The notes beneath the pieces were generated by a model. It saw only the letters and a program-made list of their open reading frames with translations. It did no database searches and had not been told where the DNA came from. A stretch of DNA of 64,000 bases from Eubacteriales bacterium (GTDB taxonomy: Bacteria; Bacillota; Clostridia; Oscillospirales; CAG-382), in NCBI GenBank assembly GCA_028705495.1, contig JAQWDK010000001.1, positions 1-64,000 of the forward strand, in the 5' to 3' direction. Both the position numbers and the translations under genes were made by a program. Below, piece after piece: positions 28,332-38,713 of the stretch. The stretch's first letter is position 1, and each line of letters opens with the position of its first letter.

Positions 28332-28772
28332 TTGAAGGTAGTACAATTATACACAGACGGAGCTTGCAAGGGCAACCCGGGACCTGGTGGCTACGGAGCG
28401 ATTCTCCGTTTCGGTAGTAGAGAAAAAGAGCTTTCAGGCGGCGAGATTTCAACCACAAACAATAGGATGGAGCTTATGGCTGCGATTGTCGGACTTGAAG
28501 CGCTTACAGAACCTTGTGAGGTCACACTATACAGCGATTCGAAGTACCTTGTCGACTCAGTGACAAAAAGATGGGTTTATTCCTGGAGAAAGAACGGATG
28601 GAAGAAAGCGGACAAGAAACCCGCGCTTAATGTTGACCTCTGGGAAAGACTTCTTATAATGCTCAAAAAACATCGTGTGGCATTCGTCTGGATACGAGGA
28701 CACGACGGCCATGAGTTCAACGAAAGATGCGACCAGCTTGCTGTTGCGGAAGCCGAAAAGCTGATGAAATAA
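28332..28772 (+). CDS. rnhA: ribonuclease HI
   Basis: The enzyme degrades RNA in RNA:DNA hybrids. The 146-residue protein keeps the D-E-D-D metal ligands: [38 protein letters not shown] and the last Asp in NERCDQLA, with the handle region [16 protein letters not shown] at 28332 is the only sensible start. Confidence 0.95.
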   Translation: MKVVQLYTDGACKGNPGPGGYGAILRFGSREKELSGGEISTTNNRMELMAAIVGLEALTEPCEVTLYSDSKYLVDSVTKRWVYSWRKNGWKKADKKPALNVDLWERLLIMLKKHRVAFVWIRGHDGHEFNERCDQLAVAEAEKLMK

Positions 28773-28799
28773 CCACAATTTGCGGAGCGGAGTTTTGAA

Positions 28800-29306
28800 T
28801 TGAAAAAACATAGTCTCATTCCTGATTTGATGCTTGACAATATCTACGAAATAACCCCCGAATTCCTTAAAGAAAAAGAGATACGGGGGATCGTCTTCGA
28901 TATTGATAACACTCTTGTTCCGTACGGTGTCGCTAAAGCGGACGAGGTGTTAAGTTCATATCTAAAAAAAATATCCGACAGCGTATTAGCTGTCGGACTT
29001 GTATCAAACAATAATGAAAACCGTGTAAAGCTGTTTAATGATAACTTTAGTTTTTTTGCAGTCCACAAAGCTGGAAAGCCTTCGCCGAAAAGCATTAAAG
29101 CATTTATGGAGAAGAATAAACTGAGTAAAGATCAGGTTCTTCTTGTGGGGGATCAGCTTTTTACAGACTGCTTAGCGGCTCGTTTTGCAGGGGTTAAATG
29201 TATCATTGTAAAACCGTTGGAAGCAGAAAATGGCTGGTTCTTCAAGTTCAAAAGGTCTTTGGAAAAGCCTTTTATAAGAGCATATAAAAGAACAAAGCGA
29301 AACTAA
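28800..29306 (+). CDS. YqeG family HAD-IIIA phosphatase
   Basis: The 168-residue HAD protein has the nucleophile motif FDIDNTLVPYG near residue 34, a SNNNENRV motif and the final LLVGDQLFTDCLAARFAG. Relatives dephosphorylate phosphatidylglycerophosphate or act in ribosome-linked operons; here the substrate is unknown. It starts with TTG behind GGAG and overlaps the converging glycosyltransferase gene by 4 bp. Confidence 0.9.
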   Translation: MKKHSLIPDLMLDNIYEITPEFLKEKEIRGIVFDIDNTLVPYGVAKADEVLSSYLKKISDSVLAVGLVSNNNENRVKLFNDNFSFFAVHKAGKPSPKSIKAFMEKNKLSKDQVLLVGDQLFTDCLAARFAGVKCIIVKPLEAENGWFFKFKRSLEKPFIRAYKRTKRN

Positions 29307-30424
29307 ACAAGATTTTTTACTTTTGTATTTTTTATAAGAGTTAATAACGCGTCGCATATATCATGATCATCTTTTTTGCATATAATTGAGTTTTCGTAAT
29401 GTTCGAGCTGTTCGGCAGCGGACAGATAATCACATGCAACAATGGGTTTATTAAGTACCTTTGCTTCTTCTACAGTAAGAGGCATTCCTTCAAAACGAGA
29501 GGGTTGGAAATAGATATCGCACTGCTTCATATAGGGGTAGGGGTTGCTTTTTTCACCTAAAAGAACAATTCTTTCTTCAAGTGAATTATATGATATAAAT
29601 TTTCTAAGATTTTCTCCTTCTTCGCCCACGCCGATTATATACCAGCGCACATCAGCGCATTTTGACAGTTTACCGATTGCTTGGGCTGCACCGAACAGCC
29701 CTTTTTGGGAGCAAAGTCTTGCGATGGTTAGTATTCTGCTTCCTCTGAAGTTGTCATCAAAACCAATATCAGCTTCGGCAAGTTCTTGTATTTTCTCAGC
29801 GAAAATTTCATTTGGCACAAATGCCGCTTTATTGGCGATATCAGGAAATAGTGTGCAGAATTCATCATTTATGGAAGATGCGACATGCTCAACGCAGTCA
29901 CATTTTTTATACGCTTCGTAATATAGTGGTTCGGAATACTTTGTGTGGGTATATGAAAAATGTTGTCTTACAACTTTTTTCCCCGCATTTACCTTTTCGA
30001 GCATGTAGAACATTGTTTTTTCGCCCCAATAGGCTATCGCTTCATCATAATAGCCGTCAAGAGGCGGCATGAGCTTCATAAATTCGCACCATAGCTCCAT
30101 TGTGTCGGCTTTTCCGATTTGTTTTTTCTTTGTATGCTGAGCGAGAAGTTTTGCAGAAGTGGAAGGATGGCGCAGTGCCACTGTCTTAAGCAAGGTTGAC
30201 TTGGCGCTGTTCTTATCAATAAGAAAAATCTTTCCGTAAGGGCGGGGCATCTCAACCACATTGATATATTTTGGAAGTTCCGAAAGTAAAAGCCCTTTTT
30301 TTTCTGCGAGCAGAAGTGTTATATCGTAGCAGTCTGGGTCATATCTTTTTAGGTAAGTCAGAAGGCTTTTTTCAGTTCCGGCAAGTCTCATATCGATACC
30401 GATAATGAGAAGCTTTTTTTTCAA
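29303..30424 (-). CDS. GT4-family glycosyltransferase
   Basis: The 373-residue protein has the GT-B fold: an N-terminal glycine-poor IGIDMRLAGTEKSLL acceptor domain and a C-terminal donor domain with ILTIARLCSQKGLFGAAQAI near residue 230, GVGEEGENL, then FQPSRFEGMPLTVEEAK near residue 315, where the Glu pair contacts the nucleotide sugar. It could build a surface glycan. It starts with TTG after GTAGGAGG and is the only minus-strand gene in this stretch. Confidence 0.85.
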   Translation of the reverse strand: MKKKLLIIGIDMRLAGTEKSLLTYLKRYDPDCYDITLLLAEKKGLLLSELPKYINVVEMPRPYGKIFLIDKNSAKSTLLKTVALRHPSTSAKLLAQHTKKKQIGKADTMELWCEFMKLMPPLDGYYDEAIAYWGEKTMFYMLEKVNAGKKVVRQHFSYTHTKYSEPLYYEAYKKCDCVEHVASSINDEFCTLFPDIANKAAFVPNEIFAEKIQELAEADIGFDDNFRGSRILTIARLCSQKGLFGAAQAIGKLSKCADVRWYIIGVGEEGENLRKFISYNSLEERIVLLGEKSNPYPYMKQCDIYFQPSRFEGMPLTVEEAKVLNKPIVACDYLSAAEQLEHYENSIICKKDDHDICDALLTLIKNTKVKNLV

Positions 30425-30497
30425 TACGTCACCTCCTACTCAGATTTATTAAGGGCTAATGGTTGCCATTCCGAATGACCGGGGAGTTTATATTTGT

Positions 30498-30526
30498 ATA
30501 CTACCATATAATGAAAATTTATGCAA
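30498..30526 (-). promoter_or_regulatory. promoter candidate for the glycosyltransferase gene
   Basis: On the minus strand, TTGCAT (30526-30521), a 17-nt spacer and TAGTAT (30503-30498). A plus-strand TATAAT at 30507-30512 in the same region may serve ligA, but it has no clear -35 box. Confidence 0.45.
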
Positions 30527-30562
30527 GTTAAAATATAAAAAATAACATAAATTAACAAATAA

Positions 30563-32587
<2,025 letters not shown>

Positions 32588-32593
32588 AATTAT

Positions 32594-32636
32594 TTGGAGA
32601 TTATGCAAATTTTTTAGCATAGTCTCCAATATTTTT
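32594..32636 (+). terminator. intrinsic terminator after ligA
   Basis: A 13-bp stem (32594-32606 with 32617-32629, one G-U pair) is followed by a T-rich tract at 32630-32636. Confidence 0.8.
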
Positions 32637-32655
32637 AGTAAAATCGTAAAATGTA

Positions 32656-32684
32656 TTGACAGCAAGCGTAAAGAGTGATAAACT
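32656..32684 (+). promoter_or_regulatory. promoter for nrdDG
   Basis: TTGACA at 32656-32661, a 17-nt spacer and TAAACT at 32679-32684. The -10 box is overlapped by the first NrdR-like box. Confidence 0.65.
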
Positions 32685-32726
32685 ACATTTAGTTCTCAAA
32701 CAACAATACACAACTACATATTGCGG
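32680..32726 (+). promoter_or_regulatory. tandem NrdR-box-like sites
   Basis: Two 16-bp sites, at 32680-32695 (AAACTACATTTAGTTC) and 32711-32726 (CAACTACATATTGCGG), both fit the NrdR box core CwAtATaTwG with one shared change. Their starts are exactly 31 bp apart, the three-helical-turn spacing known for NrdR box pairs. They lie on and just after the -10 box, as expected for repression of nrd genes when dATP is high. Confidence 0.7.
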
Positions 32727-32760
32727 TTTATCTTAATATAGACATCGGAGGGAAAGTAAA

Positions 32761-34851
32761 ATGGCAATCAGACAAATCGTAAAGAGGGACAGAACGACAG
32801 TACCTTTTAAGAAGGAAAAAATAGTGCTCGCTATTTTCAAAGCAGCAGTGGCTGTCGGAGGTAGCGACTTTGCGACTGCAGAAAAACTTAGCGACGAAGT
32901 CGTGGCTCTTGCTGAAAAGAGATATCCGGGTGGGATTGCCGATGTTGAGGGTATACAAGACATTGTTGAGAAAGTGCTTATCGAAAACGGTCATGCAAAA
33001 ACAGCAAAAGCCTATATCCTGTACCGTGAAAAAAGGCGTTCGGCTCGTGAATCCAACGCTTTAATCGGTGCAACAATAGATATGTTCGGCGAATATTTAA
33101 ACGATCGCGACTGGCAAATAAACGAAAACGCAAACACACAGAAATCAATCAACGGACTCAACAACTATGTGCGCGAAGCGTTTACAAAAAACTACTGGCT
33201 CCATGAGATATACACTGATGAAATTAGAGAAGCTCACTTGTCGGGGGATATCCATCTCCACGACCTTGGCTTTTTCGGTCCATACTGTGCTGGATGGGAC
33301 TTAAGGATGCTGTTGACTGACGGATTCGGTGGCATTCCGGGCAAGGTTGACTCAAAGCCGCCCAAACACTTGCGCTCATTCCTCGGTCAAATCGTCAATT
33401 CAACTTTCACAACACAAGGCGAGAGTGCCGGTGCACAAGCTTGGTCGTCCTTTGACACTTACTGCGCTCCTTTTATCAGATACGATAAAATGGACTTTAA
33501 ATCAGTAAAACAAGCGCTTCAGGAATTTATATTCAACTTGAATGTACCGACAAGAGTTGGATTTCAATGTCCGTTCTCTAATCTGACATTCGACATAACA
33601 CCCCCCTCAACCTTGAAAGACCAAAATGTAATCATCGGCGGAAAACTGATGGAAGAGACTTATGGTGATTTTCAAGAAGAGATGAATATGTTCAATATTG
33701 CATACTGTGATGTAATGATGGAGGGAGACGCAAAAGGTAGAGTTTTCACTTTCCCGATTCCTACGATCAATGTAACAAAGGAATTCGCATGGGATAGCCC
33801 TGTCGTCGAAAAGTTCATGGAAATTACCTGTAAATACGGTGTTCCATATTTCTCGAACTATATCAACTCCGACTTGTCGCCTGAAGATGCCTTGTCGATG
33901 TGCTGCAGACTGAGGATTGACACTTCCGAGCTTCGCAAGAGGGGCGGCGGTCTGTTCGGCTCCAACCCGCTAACTGGCTCAATAGGTGTTGTCACCATAA
34001 ACCTGCCGCGTATTGCTTATCTATCAAAGACCGAATCTGAGTTTTTCCTTCGTCTCTGGCAGCAGATGAATATAGCCAAAAACAGCCTTGAAATTAAGCG
34101 CAAGGTCGTTGAGGACCAAACAGAAAAAGGACTTTACCCCTATTCGGCGCGCTTCTTGAATGATGTCAAAAACAAGACGGGCAGCTATTGGTACAACCAT
34201 TTCAACACAATCGGACTCATTGGTCTTAACGAAGCCTGCATAAATCTGTTCGGAGAAGACAACGATATAACAACACCTGCCGGTCAGACTTTTTCAATAA
34301 AAACTCTCAACTATATGAGAGATATGATTAAAGAAATTCAGGACGAAACAGGACATTATTACAACCTCGAAGCAACTCCGGCAGAGGGAACAAGCTATCG
34401 CCTTGCGAAAAAGGATGTTGAGAGATACCCCGGTATTATAACAGCAGGGGAGGATGTTCCTTATTACACCAACTCTTCACAGCTGCCTGTTGGATTTACC
34501 GATGATATCTTCGAAACTTTAGAACTACAGGATGAGCTTCAGTCGCTGTACACAGGCGGAACTGTGCTGCATCTCTATCTCGGTGAAGAAATTAAAGACA
34601 CAGAGATTGCGAAAAAGCTCTTGAAAAATATATTTACACGCTTTAAACTACCATATATCTCATTTACTCCCACCTTCTCGATTTGCAACGACCATGGTTA
34701 TATAAGCGGCGAGCATTTCTCCTGCCCTGATTGTGGCGCGGAGACTGAGGTCTGGAGCCGTGTTGTGGGATATCTGCGTCCGGTTAAAAACTACAACACA
34801 GGTAAAAAGGAAGAGTACAAACTTAGAAAGAAGTATGTTATCAAGAATTAG
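32761..34851 (+). CDS. nrdD: anaerobic ribonucleoside-triphosphate reductase
   Basis: NrdD reduces ribonucleotides with a glycyl radical in the absence of oxygen. The 696-residue protein has an N-terminal ATP cone (VKRDRTTVPFKKEKI), a catalytic barrel, a zinc-type SICNDHG...CPDCG site and the glycyl radical motif RVVGYLRP near residue 671. GGAGGG precedes ATG. nrdG follows 21 bp downstream. Confidence 0.96.
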   Translation: MAIRQIVKRDRTTVPFKKEKIVLAIFKAAVAVGGSDFATAEKLSDEVVALAEKRYPGGIADVEGIQDIVEKVLIENGHAKTAKAYILYREKRRSARESNALIGATIDMFGEYLNDRDWQINENANTQKSINGLNNYVREAFTKNYWLHEIYTDEIREAHLSGDIHLHDLGFFGPYCAGWDLRMLLTDGFGGIPGKVDSKPPKHLRSFLGQIVNSTFTTQGESAGAQAWSSFDTYCAPFIRYDKMDFKSVKQALQEFIFNLNVPTRVGFQCPFSNLTFDITPPSTLKDQNVIIGGKLMEETYGDFQEEMNMFNIAYCDVMMEGDAKGRVFTFPIPTINVTKEFAWDSPVVEKFMEITCKYGVPYFSNYINSDLSPEDALSMCCRLRIDTSELRKRGGGLFGSNPLTGSIGVVTINLPRIAYLSKTESEFFLRLWQQMNIAKNSLEIKRKVVEDQTEKGLYPYSARFLNDVKNKTGSYWYNHFNTIGLIGLNEACINLFGEDNDITTPAGQTFSIKTLNYMRDMIKEIQDETGHYYNLEATPAEGTSYRLAKKDVERYPGIITAGEDVPYYTNSSQLPVGFTDDIFETLELQDELQSLYTGGTVLHLYLGEEIKDTEIAKKLLKNIFTRFKLPYISFTPTFSICNDHGYISGEHFSCPDCGAETEVWSRVVGYLRPVKNYNTGKKEEYKLRKKYVIKN

Positions 34852-34872
34852 ATAATAGAAGGACTTATCAAA

Positions 34873-35556
34873 ATGGATATAGCGGGGCTTGTAAAAAATT
34901 CATTTGTTGACTATCCCGGAAAGATCGCTTGTGTTATCTTTTTACCCAGCTGCAACTACGACTGCTTCTATTGCCACAACAGACAGCTACTTCAAGGCGG
35001 CTATGAACCCTTGTCAATGACAAGCCTAAACGCATTCCTTAGAAAAAGGAAGGTCGACATCGAAGGCGTTGTTGTGAGTGGAGGAGAACCTACAATTCAC
35101 AATGCACTAAGCGAGCTTTTAACAAACATCAAGAACTTCGGTTATTCGGTAAAGCTTGACACTAACGGCTCAAATCCTGAAAAAGTAAAAGAATTAGCCG
35201 AAAAAGCACTAGTTGATTATGTCGCGGTCGATTACAAAGCACCTCTTGCAAGGTATAGCGAATTTGCAGGTAGCAAAATCAAAGGTGAAAATGCACTTGC
35301 GACAATAGGTTATCTGCTTTCGTCTGGACTGCCTTTTGAAGTCAGGACAACGGTCGCTCCCGGACTTGGCGAGAGGGAAATGATGGAGATGGCGAAAGAA
35401 CTGCCAAAACTACCGAGGTATGTGCTTAACAGGTACCGAAAACCAGAGATTTATCCCGATAAGTACGAGAACCAAGTCCAATCTCCGGCGCTAACAGAAA
35501 GTGAAATAATAGCTCTAAAACCAAAGCTAAAGCAATTTCAACCAAATATAGTGTAA
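34873..35556 (+). CDS. nrdG: anaerobic NTP reductase activating radical-SAM protein
   Basis: The 227-residue radical SAM enzyme binds a 4Fe-4S cluster through CNYDCFYC near residues 27-34 and has the SAM-binding VVSGGEPT near residue 72. It generates the glycyl radical on NrdD. The sequence is the longer NrdG2-like type rather than the roughly 155-residue E. coli type. It shares the NrdR-controlled transcript with nrdD. Confidence 0.92.
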   Translation: MDIAGLVKNSFVDYPGKIACVIFLPSCNYDCFYCHNRQLLQGGYEPLSMTSLNAFLRKRKVDIEGVVVSGGEPTIHNALSELLTNIKNFGYSVKLDTNGSNPEKVKELAEKALVDYVAVDYKAPLARYSEFAGSKIKGENALATIGYLLSSGLPFEVRTTVAPGLGEREMMEMAKELPKLPRYVLNRYRKPEIYPDKYENQVQSPALTESEIIALKPKLKQFQPNIV

Positions 35557-35564
35557 AGCAAACA

Positions 35565-35590
35565 ACCGCGGGCATCTGTCCGCGGTCCTT
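35565..35590 (+). terminator. terminator after nrdG (copy 1 of a repeated hairpin)
   Basis: ACCGCGG (35565-35571) pairs with CCGCGGT (35580-35586), then CCTTT. Loop and stem are almost identical to the hairpin at 38603-38630 on the other side of the MutS-like pair. Confidence 0.7.
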
Positions 35591-35617
35591 TAATGTGCAA
35601 ATGTTGGTTGCTTTCTA

Positions 35618-35646
35618 TTGAACAAATATTTTCCAAATGTTATAAT
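35618..35646 (+). promoter_or_regulatory. promoter for the MutS-like pair
   Basis: TTGAAC at 35618-35623, a 17-nt spacer and a perfect TATAAT at 35641-35646. It places the transcript start downstream of any longer N-terminal extension and so supports the ATG at 35683. Confidence 0.75.
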
Positions 35647-35682
35647 ACTGATGTACAAAAAATGGGCATGACGGAGACTATT

Positions 35683-37143
35683 ATGAAATCACTGCTGTTT
35701 TTGAACCCGACAAAAGATAGGTACAACGAAATCAAAGCGAATTTGTCCGCTCAGAACGATCTTAACATCAATAAAATCACTGACCGCATTGTAATGAAGT
35801 ATTTATCTTTGCGCTGCACTACTGATGAAATACGAGCAAGGCAGCAAATATTCAGAGCATTAGAAACCGACTCATTCAAGAACGGTATGCATATGGTTAA
35901 AGAAAAGATAAACCTTTTGTCGGCGGCAAGCATAGCATATACGAATTCGTCCAATGAGGTTGAAAGAATATTTAACGCAAAACGGCTCTGCCTTGCGTAT
36001 ATTGATGCATCGCGTACGATTTTGAAAATAGAAAAAGGATTCTTGTTGACGGATCGTCTTGTTTCAGATATAGAAAACAAAAGTGCAAATATTAAAGCAA
36101 TTGAAAAAGCGGAAGCGGATTCGAGAGCTGCGTTTAAAACTGTCACGGATTTTCGATTGACATTCGATTACGAAACAAAAGTAACAAAAAACAATATACA
36201 TATAGAAAGCATGGCTGTTCGACTGCGTAAAAGTGCTTATGAACTGGATTTTGGCGATGGAACAGCGAAGCGTGAGATGTCGCTGGGTGTGAGCGAGCAG
36301 CTATCCGCTGCTTTACTCAGACTGTACCCTGATGAGATGCGAGAACTATCAGTTTTTAAAGATAAATTGGTTGCGCTTGTCGATGCAGAACTTCTCATTT
36401 TTGAAGAGGAATTAAACTTTTACTTTGGTATTCTCGAGCTTTGCGAAAGGGCAAAAGAACACGGCATAAATATCACCATTCCTGAGTTGACTGACGAAAA
36501 ACAGTTTATCGCCGAAAGCGCGTATGATGCGACACTTATCTATAAAAACGAGTATAACATTGTACCGAATGGATTGTTTTTTTACCCCGATAAAGGAGTT
36601 TATTTTCTAACCGGAGCAAACGGTGGCGGAAAAACGACATACCTTAGATCAGCGGCAGTCAACTTGATATTCGCTCTGACGGGTTGTCCGGTATTCGGAA
36701 AAGGGATAAAATTTTGGGCTTTTGACGGAGTTTTTGCTCATTTCCCTTCTGATGAGCGCTTTACAGACAGTGGAAGGCTATTAGAAGAAAAAAAGAGAGT
36801 CGATGAAATCCTTGCGAAAACAACTAGTAGAAGCTTTGTGTTCTTGAATGAGACTTTTAGCGGGACGGATGGAGTGAAGGGCACCGCTCTCGCGATTGAA
36901 ACGGCGAAGACATTAGCAGAAAAAGGTGCTTTTCTACTTTATATCACGCATTTCCACGAGGTTGCCGATTCGGAACTACCAATGCTTCACACGGAGATTG
37001 ACGCTGGGTGTGCAAACAAAAGAACATACAAGATTGTTCCCGGTGATGGAAGCCGCCGCTCATACGCAGCGGATATATTAAAAAAATATAATCTCACAAA
37101 ACAAAAGCTAATTGAAAGGTTCGGTGACAGGAGTGAAGCATGA
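35683..37143 (+). CDS. short MutS-like ATPase, first of tandem pair
   Basis: The 486-residue protein has a MutS-type helical lever region and a C-terminal MutS ATPase domain: Walker A GANGGGKTTYLRS near residue 311, FVFLNETFSGTD as Walker B near residue 385 and ITHFHEVAD near residue 421. It has no mismatch-recognition domain and no Smr nuclease domain, so it is neither MutS nor MutS2. The usual Walker B D-E is N-E here. Start: GGAG at 35673 and the promoter at 35618-35646 favour ATG 35683. Its stop overlaps the start region of a paralogue, suggesting a heterodimer. The biological role is unknown. Confidence 0.8.
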   Translation: MKSLLFLNPTKDRYNEIKANLSAQNDLNINKITDRIVMKYLSLRCTTDEIRARQQIFRALETDSFKNGMHMVKEKINLLSAASIAYTNSSNEVERIFNAKRLCLAYIDASRTILKIEKGFLLTDRLVSDIENKSANIKAIEKAEADSRAAFKTVTDFRLTFDYETKVTKNNIHIESMAVRLRKSAYELDFGDGTAKREMSLGVSEQLSAALLRLYPDEMRELSVFKDKLVALVDAELLIFEEELNFYFGILELCERAKEHGINITIPELTDEKQFIAESAYDATLIYKNEYNIVPNGLFFYPDKGVYFLTGANGGGKTTYLRSAAVNLIFALTGCPVFGKGIKFWAFDGVFAHFPSDERFTDSGRLLEEKKRVDEILAKTTSRSFVFLNETFSGTDGVKGTALAIETAKTLAEKGAFLLYITHFHEVADSELPMLHTEIDAGCANKRTYKIVPGDGSRRSYAADILKKYNLTKQKLIERFGDRSEA

Positions 37144-38572
37144 TCTCTTATTTATACTGCCGGAGAATGAAGCTTATATCGATTCCGAACTTTATCAAAA
37201 CTTAAATCTTGATAAGACCTTCAGCCTTTTCGCGATTAATAAAAAACAATTAGAAATCTTTCTTGATGTCTTGTGTAAACCCGTTTTGATTGAAGAAAAT
37301 ATTTATTACAGACGAGAGATTCTCGAGGATTTTCTTGCTAATCCTGAAATGCTCTCCGCGTTCGAAAAATACTTTAGTGAAGTTGAAAAGCAAAAAAACG
37401 ATAAACAACTCCAATTCGGTTTAGGCGCAAAATTTAGTGCATCGAGCGCCACTGATGCGGCCTTCCAATCTTATGTGACTTTGGTGAGAGACAAATCACA
37501 ATCGCTTGCGGTTATACTCGGGGCGTTAAAAAATGCCGCGTTTAATTCGGAGAAGAAAAATCTGAAATCAAAAGGATTAAAAACGCTCGTCGACAGAATA
37601 AAACAAATAATTACCAGTGATGCTTTTTTAGATTTGCAAGATGCATGTGAAAGTTTGTCCACTCTAAGTCCGGAATATCGTTATGAGTTGGACGCGGTGC
37701 TCGGGGAAGCGGCGAGGGTTATTGAAATCGGTCTTGTCAGAGCTGATTATCCCTCGGAGATAACAGTTAAAAAACCACGTTTCATAAGATCTAATCCGGA
37801 TGAATCCGTTGTTCGCGGAAATACAACATCTCTTCGCAACGAATATGTTTCGAACTCATTGAAAGAGATTGCTGACCTCATCACGAAAATTGAGAACAAT
37901 ATTTACAACGAATTTAAGCTTGTTCCAAAACATCTCGCGTTTTACAGAACAGCAGTGAATTATATTGTTTTTATAAAAGAAAAAGGATTTCCCCTCGATT
38001 ATCCGACAATGACAACCGACGGAGAAATTATAATAAATCAACTTTACGATCTAGGTCTATGCACACAAATTGAAAACGTTATTCCGAATGAAGTAGACAT
38101 AAAAACCGGAATGAAGGGATTGCTTCTCAGGGGAGAAAACAACTCAGGAAAAACAGTTTTTATACGCTCGATAGGAACAGCGCAGTTGCTTTTCCAGTCG
38201 GGTTTACCTGTGACAGCAAAAAAAGCGTCAATTACACTGGTGACGGGGGTATATACACAATTCGCAGCATCGGAGAGGGAATTTCAAGAAGAGAACAACG
38301 CCGGGCGTTTTGAGCAAGAGGTTATGGTTCTGTCTCGTTTTCTGGATAACATCACACCGGGTTCTCTACTAATTCTAAACGAAACTTTTCAGACGACAGC
38401 ATATGAGGAGGGAGCAGAAGGACTGTTTGATATCCTCCAAGCACTCGAAAGAATAGGTATCCGATGGATGCTTGCGACACATTTGCATTCGATATTCGAT
38501 AAATTTACTAAGGATGATGTACTAAAGTCGGAAGTTTCATCCGACGGCTCGCACAAGGTATATAAGATATGA
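37133..38572 (+). CDS. short MutS-like ATPase, second of tandem pair
   Basis: A 479-residue paralogue with the same plan: an N-terminal KHDLLFILPENEAY segment that aligns with the start of gene one, a helical core, Walker A GENNSGKTVFIRS near residue 333, LLILNETFQTTAYEEG near residue 411 and LATHLHSIFDK near residue 446. The start is uncertain: GTG 37133 overlaps the upstream stop and an AGGAG sequence; GTG 37124 is the alternative. Translation is probably coupled to the first gene. Residues near the ATP site differ between copies (GGGKT against NSGKT), which suggests division of labour. Confidence 0.78.
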   Translation: MKHDLLFILPENEAYIDSELYQNLNLDKTFSLFAINKKQLEIFLDVLCKPVLIEENIYYRREILEDFLANPEMLSAFEKYFSEVEKQKNDKQLQFGLGAKFSASSATDAAFQSYVTLVRDKSQSLAVILGALKNAAFNSEKKNLKSKGLKTLVDRIKQIITSDAFLDLQDACESLSTLSPEYRYELDAVLGEAARVIEIGLVRADYPSEITVKKPRFIRSNPDESVVRGNTTSLRNEYVSNSLKEIADLITKIENNIYNEFKLVPKHLAFYRTAVNYIVFIKEKGFPLDYPTMTTDGEIIINQLYDLGLCTQIENVIPNEVDIKTGMKGLLLRGENNSGKTVFIRSIGTAQLLFQSGLPVTAKKASITLVTGVYTQFAASEREFQEENNAGRFEQEVMVLSRFLDNITPGSLLILNETFQTTAYEEGAEGLFDILQALERIGIRWMLATHLHSIFDKFTKDDVLKSEVSSDGSHKVYKI

Positions 38573-38602
38573 CTATGAAAACGCAGGTCTTGTAAAAAAG
38601 CA

Positions 38603-38632
38603 ACAACCGTGGGCATCTGCCCGCGGTTGTTT
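38603..38632 (+). terminator. terminator after the MutS-like pair (copy 2 of the repeated hairpin)
   Basis: An 11-bp stem (38603-38613 with 38620-38630, one G-U pair) around a CATCTG loop, followed by a short T stretch. The loop matches the hairpin at 35565-35586. Confidence 0.75.
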
Positions 38633-38644
38633 ACTTGCATTGTA

Positions 38645-38674
38645 TTGACTTTATGCAAACTAAAATGTTATAAT
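38645..38674 (+). promoter_or_regulatory. promoter for iorA-iorB-paaK
   Basis: TTGACT at 38645-38650, an 18-nt spacer and TATAAT at 38669-38674. The bases before the -10 box (AAATGT) are shared with the promoter at 35618-35646. Confidence 0.7.
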
Positions 38675-38713
38675 TTTGAGAGATAATTTCAGCAGAAAGG
38701 CTTTTAAATATAT

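Noticed and set aside
35593-35682. Longer start of the first MutS-like gene
   Set aside because: It would cross the TTGAAC/TATAAT promoter and lacks a ribosome binding site; ATG 35683 has GGAG at 6 nt.
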